Source of the DNA: Dysgonomonas mossii
GTDB lineage: Bacteria > Bacteroidota > Bacteroidia > Bacteroidales > Dysgonomonadaceae
Length of the DNA: 64,000 nt
Direction: 5' to 3'
Assembly (NCBI RefSeq): GCF_004569505.1
Contig: NZ_SPPK01000001.1
Span: forward strand, 806,001-870,000
Below are positions 16,901 to 24,934 of this stretch, one piece after another. Position 1 is the first letter of the stretch. Every line of letters starts with the position of its first letter. Made by a program: the position numbers and the translations under genes. The notes beneath the pieces are model-generated. The model did no database searches and was not told the origin of the DNA. It worked only from the letters and a program-made list of their open reading frames with translations.

Positions 16901-17575
16901 ATGCCTGTTATGAAAAACAAATATCTCCTTCTATCATTATTCTTTAGTCTCTTTTTTGTATCATTGGAGCTGCAAGCTCAAGAAGACAATGTATATATAT
17001 TCGATGAATTTAAAAATGGAAAAGCTGTATATAAAAATGGTGCAATTGTATCTGCAAAACTTAATTATGATCCTTTAAATCAAAGGATGCTCTTCCTCTC
17101 ACCTTCGGATAATGCTTTACTAGAGATAGTCAATCCTTCGGATATTTCATATATCAACATTGAAGGGCGAATGTTTGAGCAGATAAAAGGCAATTTATTC
17201 TACGAGCGGATTAATTATAATAACTTCATTTTTTATATACAATGGAGATATAAAGCTGTATCGGAGGGAAAACCGAGTGGTTATGGTATGACATCTACAA
17301 CAAGCGCTATTACGAGTGTAAGTGTAATTAATAAAGAAGGACGTACTATTCCTCTGAACGTTTCCGAGAAGTTTAATTACAAGCCTGATAATTTCTATTA
17401 TATAAAGATCAATAATACACAGAAGCGCTTTTCTTCACCAGACTCATTAGCAAAGTTATTTAAAGCTCACAAAGAAGAAATCAAGAAATATATTAAGGAA
17501 AATAAGCTGGATTTTGGTAATCCGGAAGATATTAAGTCTGCTGTGGAATATTGTTCACAGTATACAGTTAAATAG
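16901..17575 (+). CDS. Secreted protein of unknown function
   Basis: A 224-residue protein with a signal peptide ('LLLSLFFSLFFVSLELQAQ', cleavage near residue 27). The mature part has no motif I recognise; it contains 'YIFDEFKNGKAVYKNG' and ends in a Lys-rich helical segment. A second ATG at 16910 ('MKNKYLLL') is an equally good start. It lies just upstream of tRNA-Ala. Proteins of this style are common, lineage-specific periplasmic proteins in Bacteroidales. Confidence 0.7.
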   Translation: MPVMKNKYLLLSLFFSLFFVSLELQAQEDNVYIFDEFKNGKAVYKNGAIVSAKLNYDPLNQRMLFLSPSDNALLEIVNPSDISYINIEGRMFEQIKGNLFYERINYNNFIFYIQWRYKAVSEGKPSGYGMTSTTSAITSVSVINKEGRTIPLNVSEKFNYKPDNFYYIKINNTQKRFSSPDSLAKLFKAHKEEIKKYIKENKLDFGNPEDIKSAVEYCSQYTVK

Positions 17576-17626
17576 AGGTAAGTTCTCTTTTTATTTATAT
17601 ATCTGGCATTATTAGCGAAAATTGTA

Positions 17627-17634
17627 TATATTTG
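17627..17634 (+). promoter_or_regulatory. -7 promoter element before tRNA-Ala
   Basis: TATATTTG fits TAnnTTTG and is 14 bases before the tRNA 5' end, as expected for a short tRNA leader. Confidence 0.5.
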
Positions 17635-17648
17635 CACAGCTTTCATCG

Positions 17649-17722
17649 GGGGCATTAGCTCATCTGGCTAGAGCGTTAGACTGGCAGTCTAAAGGTGATC
17701 GGTTCGAGTCCGATATGCTCCA
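17649..17722 (+). tRNA. tRNA-Ala (anticodon GGC)
   Basis: The 74-base cloverleaf folds fully: acceptor GGGGCAT/ATGCTCC, D-arm GCTC/GAGC, anticodon stem TTAGA/TCTAA with loop CTGGCAG (anticodon GGC, codon GCC), and T-arm ATCGG/CCGAT with loop TTCGAGT. The G3:U70 pair, the alanine identity element, is present. CCA is not encoded. Confidence 0.96.
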
Positions 17723-17732
17723 CAATAATTTT

Positions 17733-17770
17733 AAACTCCTCATACAGAAATGTGTGGGGAGTTTATTTTA
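17733..17770 (+). terminator. Terminator of tRNA-Ala
   Basis: 14-base stem (17733-17746 with 17751-17764, G-U pairs allowed), a GAAA tetraloop, then T-rich sequence. A degenerate copy occurs at about 18605-18634. It may also end the minus-strand gene at 17768. Confidence 0.75.
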
Positions 17771-17992
17771 ATTAAAATATGTAAAATATAAGTAAGCAAT
17801 TCCTATAATAATTCCAAATACAATAGGAATCCCTATAATAGTATTAATGCATCCGTGGCTAATCTTATTTGCATAGTCATTAGAATTACCTTCTAAATAT
17901 TTAAATGGTTTAGGAAACCCTATGAGTTTAAGGAAGTAAAATCTGATTCGGGCTCCTACAAAACGAGCAAAGTCATATATTATATTTCTCAT
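17768..17992 (-). CDS. Small membrane protein of unknown function
   Basis: A 74-residue protein with one confident C-terminal membrane segment ('TIIGIPIVFGIIIGIAYLYF') and a basic N-terminal part ('RFVGARIRFYFLKLIGFPKPF'). No family is recognised. It is the last of three short minus-strand genes between tRNA-Ala and the GFA gene, each preceded by a related upstream element (here at about 18025-18060). It may be a remnant of accessory DNA. Confidence 0.5.
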   Translation of the reverse strand: MRNIIYDFARFVGARIRFYFLKLIGFPKPFKYLEGNSNDYANKISHGCINTIIGIPIVFGIIIGIAYLYFTYFN

Positions 17993-18019
17993 GAAAAAAC
18001 TGTTGATTTAATAAAGTTG

Positions 18020-18060
18020 ACCTTTCTGTCCAATCCTCATAAAGAGAGCTCGATACTTTG
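18020..18060 (-). repeat. Upstream element copy A
   Basis: On the minus strand this reads ATCGAGCTCTCTTTATGAGG followed by ATTGGACAG, related to copies near 18549-18580 and 18920-18960. It lies 28-68 bases before the small membrane protein gene. It may be a shared promoter/leader. Confidence 0.4.
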
Positions 18061-18074
18061 GTGCTATACCCCAT

Positions 18075-18109
18075 AAAAATCCCAATATTAGACGATATTG
18101 GGATTTTTT
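18075..18109 (-). terminator. Terminator of the 20-residue repeat gene
   Basis: Stem AAATCCCAATAT / ATATTGGGATTT with a 6-base loop and a T-run on the minus-strand transcript, immediately after the stop at 18114. Confidence 0.8.
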
Positions 18110-18113
18110 ATAA

Positions 18114-18476
18114 TTACTCAATAGTCTTAATTATATCACTTGTAAAAGTAGAGTCTCCTTTGTATACCTTACCATCTTTAATTGTATATACTATATCTCT
18201 TGTAAATGTGGAATTTCCTTTGTATACCTTACCATCTTTAATTGTGTATACTATATCGGTCATAAAAGTAGAGTCTCCTTTATATACCTTACCATCTTTA
18301 ATTGTATATACTATATCTCTTGTAAATGTGGAATTTCCTTTGTATACCTTGCCATCCTTGATTGTGTATACTATCGCACTCATAAATGTAGAATTCCCTT
18401 TATACACTTTACTGTCTTGTGCATACCCACTTAGGTAAACGATGATAAAAAGAAATGTAATAATTGTTTTTTTCAT
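18114..18476 (-). CDS. Secreted protein made of 20-residue tandem repeats
   Basis: A 120-residue protein with a signal peptide ('TFLFIIVYLSGYAQ'), then five copies of a 20-residue unit with the pattern VYKGxSTFxxDIVYTIKDGK, so it is nearly all repeat. The start is ATG 18476; the frame extends upstream only through a TTG. The repeated Gly-Lys-Val-Tyr turns suggest a small closed beta structure with one strand set per unit, possibly the '5-fold beta-flower' type found in Bacteroidetes, but that is a guess. Function unknown. A + strand frame over the same bases is a shadow produced by the repeat period. Confidence 0.75.
   Translation of the reverse strand: MKKTIITFLFIIVYLSGYAQDSKVYKGNSTFMSAIVYTIKDGKVYKGNSTFTRDIVYTIKDGKVYKGDSTFMTDIVYTIKDGKVYKGNSTFTRDIVYTIKDGKVYKGDSTFTSDIIKTIE
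18121..18420. repeat. Five tandem 60-bp repeats
   Basis: Five exact-length 60-base units lie head to tail. Units 2 (18181-18240) and 4 (18301-18360) differ at only three bases, and units 1 and 3 resemble each other, giving a 120-base higher-order period. This indicates recent duplication in the coding sequence. Confidence 0.95.
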
Positions 18477-18544
18477 GGCTTTCAAATTTATAAATATTAC
18501 TTATTGATAAAACTCTTAAAAACTACTAAGATTTAAAAGCTAAT

Positions 18545-18585
18545 GATTTTTATCCCATCTTCTCAAAAGAATTAGATACAGTGGA
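18545..18585 (-). repeat. Upstream element copy B
   Basis: On the minus strand this reads ATCTAATTCTTTTGAGAAG followed by ATGGGAT, and lies about 70-110 bases before the repeat-protein gene. It matches copies A and C. Confidence 0.4.
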
Positions 18586-18634
18586 GATATGCCTCACTAG
18601 AGCTAATTCTCATGCAGAAATATTTGGGGAGTTA
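18586..18634 (+). repeat. Degenerate copy of the tRNA-Ala 3' end and terminator
   Basis: GATATGCCTCAC is followed, after a short gap, by a sequence matching the GAAA-loop hairpin of 17733-17764 (CTCATGCAGAAATATTTGGG and on). The order is the same as at the true tRNA 3' end (GATATGCTCCAC plus terminator), about 875 bases away. It looks like an old duplicated attachment site. Confidence 0.5.
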
Positions 18635-18889
18635 AAATTTTATATTAATTAGTTTTTCGATAAGTTCATTTTCGTCTTCTGTATAATCTTTGATTTTGTT
18701 TTCTATTTTATCTCTCATTTCACTAGACACCATATTGTTTTTTAATAAATGGATATCTTGTATTAAATTTTCGATAAGAGCCCAATCTTTATCTCCCAAT
18801 ATATTTTTCTCTTTAGCATTAGCAAAACGAGCAAAGTTATCTATATTTTGATACTTTAAATATATTGTAATTTTCTGTTTGGTTATCAT
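18632..18889 (-). CDS. Small helical protein of unknown function
   Basis: An 85-residue charged, helical, cytoplasmic protein ('LIENLIQDIHLLKNNMVSSE', 'IENKIKDYTEDENELIEKL'). No family is recognised. The codon use is as AT-rich as its two neighbours in the same small accessory patch. It is preceded by element copy C and followed by the degenerate tRNA/terminator copy. Confidence 0.5.
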   Translation of the reverse strand: MITKQKITIYLKYQNIDNFARFANAKEKNILGDKDWALIENLIQDIHLLKNNMVSSEMRDKIENKIKDYTEDENELIEKLINIKF

Positions 18890-18917
18890 AACTATCTTTT
18901 AAAATATTCCATAAATC

Positions 18918-18962
18918 TAACAATATCTCTCCAATCTTCACAAAAAGAGTTAGATTCTTTGT
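18918..18962 (-). repeat. Upstream element copy C
   Basis: On the minus strand this reads ATCTAACTCTTTTTGTGAAG followed by ATTGGAGAG, ending in GTTAGAT, which pairs with ATCTAAC at the other end. It lies 29-73 bases before the 85-residue gene. Confidence 0.4.
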
Positions 18963-19009
18963 TCTATTTCCAAACAAGTACTTAATATTTTATGAACGAC
19001 TTATATCAC

Positions 19010-19417
19010 TTATAATGGGAGCTCTTCAAATATTTGAATTTTGTGTAAATCATTATCCCAATTAGCCTTGTGCGAAAAATATATATGACCTTGTGGGACA
19101 ATAGAAATATCTGTATCAAGGCAGCCTGCGGGAACAACAAGCAAACTTCCATGCATCTGAATATTTGGAAGTGCAGAGCCGCAATCGAGGCAGAAACTTT
19201 TAATATGTCCTGATGATTCGAAATCAAAGGTCTTAATGTTGTCTTCTCCTGATAACCATATTAATTTAGCTGTCGTAGAAAATAAGTTTGCAGCATGGGC
19301 AGAGCCTGTATCTTTACGACAATATTCACAATGGCAGAGGAAGAAACGTTCAAAAGTCCCTATTATTTCAAACGCAACTTTACCACATAAGCAGGTTCCT
19401 TTATGTTTTTTATTCAT
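19010..19417 (-). CDS. GFA-family zinc protein
   Basis: A 135-residue protein of the GFA (glutathione-dependent formaldehyde-activating enzyme) fold. Three zinc-binding groups are visible: 'CLCGKV', 'CHCEYCRKDTGS' and 'CLDCGSALP'. Most family members are uncharacterised, and the name should not be taken as proof of formaldehyde activity. It is transcribed alone on the minus strand. Confidence 0.85.
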   Translation of the reverse strand: MNKKHKGTCLCGKVAFEIIGTFERFFLCHCEYCRKDTGSAHAANLFSTTAKLIWLSGEDNIKTFDFESSGHIKSFCLDCGSALPNIQMHGSLLVVPAGCLDTDISIVPQGHIYFSHKANWDNDLHKIQIFEELPL

Positions 19418-19506
19418 ATTGATTTGTTTTGTGTAAAGCTAACAATTTCCATGAAATCTTCATTAAAGAATAAAACTTAGTTATTACACATTCAATTGAA
19501 TAATAT

Positions 19507-19980
19507 TTATAAGCATTTTAGTATGTAATAATTATTATCTAAGTCATAAATATAACCGTTCGTTAAAAGAGCTTTGCATGATGCTACATTTTCTTGTTCC
19601 GGCTGAACTATTATTGCCTCTGGATTTTTGTCCCGGATTATTTTATTTGTAAGAATTCTCACAATTTCTTTGCCATATCCTCTCCTTAGAAAATTTTCTT
19701 CTCCAATTAAATAATCAATACTATATATCTTGTTTGGGAACTCTACCGAATACCAATCTTCCTTGGCGTCGAAGCAATCATAAAATTGACAAAATCCAAT
19801 AGGCCTATTATTCTCAAGAACAATATAGTGAGATAAGAAGTTAAAGCTTCCTTCTCTTTCTTCTATTTCATGAATCCATTCATCAGCATCATGGTACCAT
19901 TGCAGGATATAATCCTTATGTAACCATTCGCTTAATAACTCGATGTCTGGATCTTGTACCGGAGTTAAAGTCAGTTGCAT
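19507..19980 (-). CDS. GNAT acetyltransferase resembling AAC(6')
   Basis: A 157-residue acetyltransferase of the Acetyltransf_8 type, the group holding aminoglycoside 6'-N-acetyltransferases. Seen: 'LLSEWLHKDYILQWY', 'PIGFCQFYDC', 'SIDYLIGEENFLRRGYGKEIV' (acetyl-CoA loop, read in pieces) and 'PEQENVASCKALLTNGY'. Acetyl-CoA is the donor; the acceptor is unknown. Chromosomal proteins of this kind are often not resistance factors. Confidence 0.8.
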   Translation of the reverse strand: MQLTLTPVQDPDIELLSEWLHKDYILQWYHDADEWIHEIEEREGSFNFLSHYIVLENNRPIGFCQFYDCFDAKEDWYSVEFPNKIYSIDYLIGEENFLRRGYGKEIVRILTNKIIRDKNPEAIIVQPEQENVASCKALLTNGYIYDLDNNYYILKCL

Positions 19981-20043
19981 TCTTTTTCTTATGATCAGTA
20001 TAATATAGCTTTTTACCCTTCAATATTTCCCGAAGCAACATAC

Positions 20044-22326
20044 TTACTTATTTTGTAGGCTGTTTGCAATTGCATCTACAACAGCTACGGCCGTTAAGTT
20101 GACTATGTCTCTTACTGAACTTTCTATATCAGTAAAGTGGACAGCTTTGCGCAATCCCATCTGAATTGGCCCTAAGCTTTCACCTGCAATACCCAATTCC
20201 ATCAATAGTTTACTGGATATATTGGCTGAGCTTAAATTGGGGAATATCAATGTATTTACATCCTTGCCTTTAAGTGTGTTGAATGGGAATGCTTTATCTC
20301 TTAGCTCTTTATTCATCGCAAAATTCAGCTGCATTTCTCCATCAATATTATAATCCGGATAATTTTCATGAAAATATCTTACTGCATTTGCTATACTTTT
20401 AGGGCTTCCGTTATCATCAGCACCGTAGTTCGAAAACGAAAGCATTGCAATCACCGGCTCTGTAGAGAAATATTGTACAGTGTCGTGTGCCAGTTTTACT
20501 ATTTCGATCAACACATCTTCTTCCGGCCAACGATTAATAAGTGTGTCAGCAAGAAAATAAGGGCCTCTTTTTGTTTGTACAATATGCATGGCTGCAAAAT
20601 GTTTATACTGAGGTTTTAATCCGATCACTTCCAAAGCCGTTTTTGCAAACTCACGGTAGTGGCTATATATCCCAGTGATAACTGCATCAGCATCGCCAGT
20701 CTCTACCATCATCATTCCGAAATAGTTGCGGTCACTCATTTTCTCGAATGCTTCTTGGTAGCGGATACCTTCTCGCGACTTCTTCTCGCTCAATAGCTGA
20801 GCATAGCGTGCTCTGCGTACATCCTCTGAGATATTTCTGTGATTTATTATTTTTATTCCGTTGAGGTCAAGTCCATTCTCTTTGGCTATATTCTGTATTC
20901 GCTCTTCGCTACCGAGTAAAATAGGTTCACACAGATTGTCTTTATACGCAATGATGGCAGCTTTTATAGTATTAACGTGGTTTCCTTCACAATATACAAC
21001 ACGTTTTCTTTCGCTTTTGGCAAGAGCTGTCAGACGGTGGATTAGCTTGTTGCTATATCCCATCATCTCAGATATCCTGTTTTGGTACTCTACCCAGTCG
21101 GTGATTGTCTTTTGAGCTACTCCACTCTCTATTGCGGCTTTGGCTACGGCGGTGGATACTGATGTCAACAATCTTGGGTCTAGCGGTTTCGGGATAATAT
21201 AGTCTTTTCCAAAAGTCAATTTTTTTATTTCATAGGCTGAATTAATAACATCCGGAACCAGTTCTTTTGCAAGGTCGGCAATCGCTCTAGATGCAGCGAG
21301 TTTCATTTCCTCGTTTATCGTAGTAGCTCTTACATCTAATGCACCTCTGAAAATGTATGGAAATCCCAAAACATTATTTACCTGATTGGGATAATCGGAA
21401 CGGCCGGTAGCAAAAATAATGTCATCACGTGATTCCATTGCTTCTTCGTACGAAATTTCAGGATTCGGATTCGCTAAAGCAAATACTATCGGATTATTAT
21501 TCATTTTCCGTATCATTTCCTTTGTAAGAATATCAGCAGTAGATAATCCTAAGAAAACGTCTGCTCCTTCGATAGCCTGTTCTAGCGTTGTAATATCGCT
21601 ATCGATCGCAAATTCTTTTTTAGTATCTGTTAAATTAGGGCGTTTGGTAGTGATTACACCTTTGCTATCGCACATAATGATGTTTTCTTTTTTCACACCA
21701 AATCTCATATACAGGTTTGTACATGCGATAGCAGAAGCTCCGGCTCCATTTACTACAAGTTTTATTTTGGATATATCTTTATTCGTTATATCTAATGCAT
21801 TTATCAAAGCTGCTGCAGAAATGATTGCTGTGCCATGTTGGTCGTCATGCATTACCGGAATATCAAGCTCTTCTCTTAATCTTCTTTCTATTTCGAAACA
21901 TTCGGGCGCTTTTATATCCTCAAGGTTAATACCCCCGAAAGTAGGAGAAATTGCCTTGACTGTTTGGATGAATTTTTCAGGATCTTTTTCATCCACCTCA
22001 ATATCAAAAACATCAATACCTGCGAATATTTTAAATAAGAGCCCTTTGCCCTCCATTACAGGTTTGCCTGCAAGTGCACCAATATCGCCTAACCCAAGTA
22101 CTGCTGTCCCATTCGAAATAACAGCAACAAGATTCCCTTTGGTCGTATATTCATACGCTAATTGAGGTTCTTTTTCTATTTCGAGACATGGTTCTGCCAC
22201 ACCCGGAGAATATGCCAGAGACAGATCCATTTGAGTACTATGCGGCTTAGTAGGTACAACCTCTATTTTTCCGGGTCTCCCACTTTTGTGATATTTCAAA
22301 GCGGCTTCTTTTGTAACTTTAGGCAT
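20044..22326 (-). CDS. maeB: NADP-dependent malic enzyme with C-terminal phosphotransacetylase-like domain
   Basis: MaeB converts malate to pyruvate, CO2 and NADPH. Residues 1 to about 430 hold the malic enzyme: 'LAYSPGVAEPCLEI', 'SNGTAVLGLGDIGALAGKPV' (20 residues), 'VMHDDQHGTAII' and 'VVNGAGASAIA'. Residues about 430-760 form a phosphotransacetylase-like domain ('KRVVYCEGNHVNTIKAA', 'FPNLSSANISSKLL'), usually regulatory (acetyl-CoA inhibition) rather than catalytic. The 760 residues are the normal MaeB length. It stands alone with about 175 bases upstream. Confidence 0.95.
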   Translation of the reverse strand: MPKVTKEAALKYHKSGRPGKIEVVPTKPHSTQMDLSLAYSPGVAEPCLEIEKEPQLAYEYTTKGNLVAVISNGTAVLGLGDIGALAGKPVMEGKGLLFKIFAGIDVFDIEVDEKDPEKFIQTVKAISPTFGGINLEDIKAPECFEIERRLREELDIPVMHDDQHGTAIISAAALINALDITNKDISKIKLVVNGAGASAIACTNLYMRFGVKKENIIMCDSKGVITTKRPNLTDTKKEFAIDSDITTLEQAIEGADVFLGLSTADILTKEMIRKMNNNPIVFALANPNPEISYEEAMESRDDIIFATGRSDYPNQVNNVLGFPYIFRGALDVRATTINEEMKLAASRAIADLAKELVPDVINSAYEIKKLTFGKDYIIPKPLDPRLLTSVSTAVAKAAIESGVAQKTITDWVEYQNRISEMMGYSNKLIHRLTALAKSERKRVVYCEGNHVNTIKAAIIAYKDNLCEPILLGSEERIQNIAKENGLDLNGIKIINHRNISEDVRRARYAQLLSEKKSREGIRYQEAFEKMSDRNYFGMMMVETGDADAVITGIYSHYREFAKTALEVIGLKPQYKHFAAMHIVQTKRGPYFLADTLINRWPEEDVLIEIVKLAHDTVQYFSTEPVIAMLSFSNYGADDNGSPKSIANAVRYFHENYPDYNIDGEMQLNFAMNKELRDKAFPFNTLKGKDVNTLIFPNLSSANISSKLLMELGIAGESLGPIQMGLRKAVHFTDIESSVRDIVNLTAVAVVDAIANSLQNK

Positions 22327-22501
22327 GATTATTAATGTTTTACAGGTTTGTAGATGAAATCTCTGCTTTATACAAAGTTATACAAAATGAATTTCAAAAT
22401 ATTTATATTTTAATAAATCATTTTGATCTTTATTATATGTTGTATAACACCTGTGTGGCGTTATATGTTTTGTAATTGGTTTGTATTTAGGTTTTTTAAT
22501 T

Positions 22502-23515
22502 TCAAAAAGATAGGTTTTCGCTAGAGCTTTTAATTATTTCTTTAGCTTTTTCTATTATTGTGTCTATACTCTTGTCCATATCTGCTTCTGTCATGTCTAT
22601 TTTAATGTCCGGATCGATTCCAAATTCCAGTTGATTCATTTCTGCATCCATGATAGGAGATGCAGAAAAACGTATAGACCAACCGTTCGGTAATTCTGAA
22701 GAAAATGGAAGTCCACTTCCTCCGCCGGTTTTGTCGCCAACTATAGTTGCATTGGGAGCATATCGCATAGCATTAACAAAATCATTCGCTGCACTGTAGC
22801 AACTACGATTTGTAAGTATAACCACTTTCTTTTGGTACTTAACTCCATTTGTCGGTTCTACACATATTTCATAGGGTTTGGAAAAGTCATCGTGCCCTTT
22901 TCCCGTTTTATGTCTCATATAACCAACCAATGTTTTTTCGTTAAAGAAATGGGATGCCAGTCTATCGCTATTGGACATCAGGCCTCCTCCATTATCTCTC
23001 ACATCGAGAATGATACCATCACATAGAGCAAACCGGTCGAGCACTTGATTGATATTTCCTTCGCCGATGCCACTCGAAAAGCTGCCATAATATATATATC
23101 CTATATTATTATCCAACAGCTTGTATTTAAGCCCTCCCGCAATACCATAATCTGTTCCGAGATAGTTTTTTTGTATCTTAGAGTCAAAGTTGTCAGGATA
23201 ATCTTCAAACCATTTCCAATAACGAGCTACATTGTGCGAGGCAACTAGATTTACGTGTCCATCCTGTACCTCCGCAAGCATTTCGCCTAAGACAGCAAAT
23301 AATGCATCGTTATCCATATTTTCACTTATACGTTGCGAATAACGATTATAGACTTCCTTCCAATCTACGTCCTTATAATTAAAAAAGCAATAATGCTCAT
23401 CCATAATTTGCCAAAGAGCTTCAAAGTTTCCCTTCTTTGAGCTCTCGAACTTATCTTCCTTAAAACAAGATGTAAAAAAGAAACAGGCGAATATGGCAAT
23501 ATATAGATACTTCAT
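22502..23515 (-). CDS. S41 family C-terminal-processing-type peptidase, lipoprotein
   Basis: A 337-residue serine peptidase with a lipoprotein signal ('IAIFACFFFTSCFKED', lipobox Cys at about residue 17). The S41 core is seen in 'GIILDVRDNGGG', the nucleophile region 'VVILTNRSCYSAANDFVNAM' (20 residues) and 'VGDKTGGGSGLP'. No PDZ domain is apparent, so it is the tail-specific-protease-related type that Bacteroidetes carry in many copies. It lies 18 bases after the GH25 gene in the same direction and is probably co-transcribed. Confidence 0.88.
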   Translation of the reverse strand: MKYLYIAIFACFFFTSCFKEDKFESSKKGNFEALWQIMDEHYCFFNYKDVDWKEVYNRYSQRISENMDNDALFAVLGEMLAEVQDGHVNLVASHNVARYWKWFEDYPDNFDSKIQKNYLGTDYGIAGGLKYKLLDNNIGYIYYGSFSSGIGEGNINQVLDRFALCDGIILDVRDNGGGLMSNSDRLASHFFNEKTLVGYMRHKTGKGHDDFSKPYEICVEPTNGVKYQKKVVILTNRSCYSAANDFVNAMRYAPNATIVGDKTGGGSGLPFSSELPNGWSIRFSASPIMDAEMNQLEFGIDPDIKIDMTEADMDKSIDTIIEKAKEIIKSSSENLSF

Positions 23516-23533
23516 CAGCTTAATTTTGAGTGT

Positions 23534-24325
23534 TCAAGGTAGTAATAATTCTTTAAACTCGTTGAATGTATATCGATAGTAATTCAAATCAACATGCCCG
23601 TCTACTCCCGGTAATTCTCCTTTATGCGAAAATTGCCATATTTTCCAGTTATTAACATCGTCTGATGGCTCGTTGTGTAGATCACACATCCATATAATAT
23701 TCTTCGGAAAGTTACCTTTTATATATAGTTTATAACAATCTCTGTTGGTATAAATTATAGGATGAACTCCAAAATGTTCATAGAGCTTATTTTCCATTAT
23801 TTTAAGCTCTTTGACAACAGTACCTACAAATTCTTTGTCTTTGCTATACGGGTTTGCCGGAGAATGTTCCACGTCTATAGCAGGAATCAGGTCTCCGCTA
23901 TTAAATTTTGCTGTTTTAAGAAAATGTTTTGCCTGTTCTTCTCCCGATAAGGCAAACGTATAGAAATGATATGAGCCTACCTTTATATTAGACTTTCGAG
24001 CCAGATCATAATTGAAAGGGTAATTCCGGTCTTCATGTGTCGTCCCTTCTGTCGATTTAAGATAAGCGAATGTTATATCTTGTTCCATTACATTATCCCA
24101 ATTAAGAATTGGATTATGATGTGAAACATCTATACCCTTCACAAAATATTTACTAGAATCGAAAGATTCGGGTTCTTCAAAAAATCCTTTAATAACGAAG
24201 AAAGCTGCAATACCTAGGCATACAGCTACACTCATCGACAGGATATATTTCTTTAAATTACTTTTTTTAGATTTTCTCCTGTTTACCCTTTTTCGTATTG
24301 TTCTTTTTCGTACTGTTTTTGCCAT
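23534..24325 (-). CDS. GH25 family lysozyme-type muramidase
   Basis: GH25 enzymes cut the MurNAc-GlcNAc bond of peptidoglycan. The 263-residue protein begins with a very basic stretch ('KTVRKRTIRKRVNRRKSKKS'), then one membrane anchor (about residues 28-46). The catalytic domain follows: 'VKGIDVSHHNP', 'YLKSTEGTTHEDRNYPFN', the DxE pair in 'PAIDVEHSP', and 'IIYTNRDCY'. It is likely anchored in the inner membrane facing the periplasm. It is 6 bases from rfbC upstream and 18 from the S41 peptidase downstream. Confidence 0.9.
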   Translation of the reverse strand: MAKTVRKRTIRKRVNRRKSKKSNLKKYILSMSVAVCLGIAAFFVIKGFFEEPESFDSSKYFVKGIDVSHHNPILNWDNVMEQDITFAYLKSTEGTTHEDRNYPFNYDLARKSNIKVGSYHFYTFALSGEEQAKHFLKTAKFNSGDLIPAIDVEHSPANPYSKDKEFVGTVVKELKIMENKLYEHFGVHPIIYTNRDCYKLYIKGNFPKNIIWMCDLHNEPSDDVNNWKIWQFSHKGELPGVDGHVDLNYYRYTFNEFKELLLP

Positions 24326-24331
24326 TTACTC

Positions 24332-24880
24332 TTAGTCAAATAAAATAGCTTCGGATAACAATTTTCCGGCTTTATCTTTGGGTGATAAGATTAGTTCTTT
24401 TTCATCTATTCCCCAGTTGATAGCGACCGATGGATCACTCCACAGTAGAGATGCTTCATGTGCAGGAGCATATACGTTATCTACTTTGTAAGAAAAAATA
24501 GCTTCTTGACTAAGCACCAAAAAACCATGAGCAATACCTCTTGGCATAAAGAGTTGCTTTTTATTTTCATCTGTTAGCTCTACTGCCAGATATTGTCCAA
24601 AAGTAGGAGAGCTTTTCCTTAAATCAACTACAACATCCAGAACAGATCCTTTAAGTGCCCTTACTAATTTAGCCTGAGAATATTCTCCTATTTGATAATG
24701 TAATCCTCTTAGTACTCCACGAGTAGACTTAGATTCATTATCTTGAATAAAATCAATCTTACCGATGTGCTCATCGAAAAGATTTTTCTTATATGACTCC
24801 ATAAAGTATCCTCTTTCATCATTAAATACTTTAGGCTCTATTACCCAGACTCCCTTGATGGATTGTTCCGTAAATTTCAT
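24332..24880 (-). CDS. rfbC: dTDP-4-dehydrorhamnose 3,5-epimerase
   Basis: RfbC (RmlC) performs the third step of dTDP-L-rhamnose synthesis. The 182-residue cupin shows 'FNDERGYFMESYKKN', the catalytic His region 'VLRGLHYQIGEYSQAKLVR' and 'PRGIAHGFLVLSQEA'. It follows rfbA by 54 bases on the same strand. rfbB and rfbD are not in this window, so they must lie elsewhere or the pathway is split. It supplies rhamnose for cell-surface polysaccharide. Confidence 0.95.
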   Translation of the reverse strand: MKFTEQSIKGVWVIEPKVFNDERGYFMESYKKNLFDEHIGKIDFIQDNESKSTRGVLRGLHYQIGEYSQAKLVRALKGSVLDVVVDLRKSSPTFGQYLAVELTDENKKQLFMPRGIAHGFLVLSQEAIFSYKVDNVYAPAHEASLLWSDPSVAINWGIDEKELILSPKDKAGKLLSEAILFD

Positions 24881-24934
24881 TTTTCAGTATACGATTTGTT
24901 GTTGATATAATGTGTTTCTATTTTTATGCGATTT

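Noticed and set aside
18121..18420. Possible CRISPR array
   Set aside because: Units are contiguous 60-bp coding repeats without spacers.
18058..18438. 126-codon + strand frame over the 60-bp repeats
   Set aside because: The repeat period of 60 keeps an opposite frame open. Only the minus strand has a signal peptide and a terminator.
18918..18962. Integron attC-like site (ATCTAAC ... GTTAGAT)
   Set aside because: The ends fit RYYYAAC/GTTRRRY, but the site is short, the pairing is not kept in copy A, and no integron integrase is present.
21419..22165. Long + strand frame inside the malic enzyme gene
   Set aside because: Shadow frame opposite conserved maeB motifs; no family features of its own.
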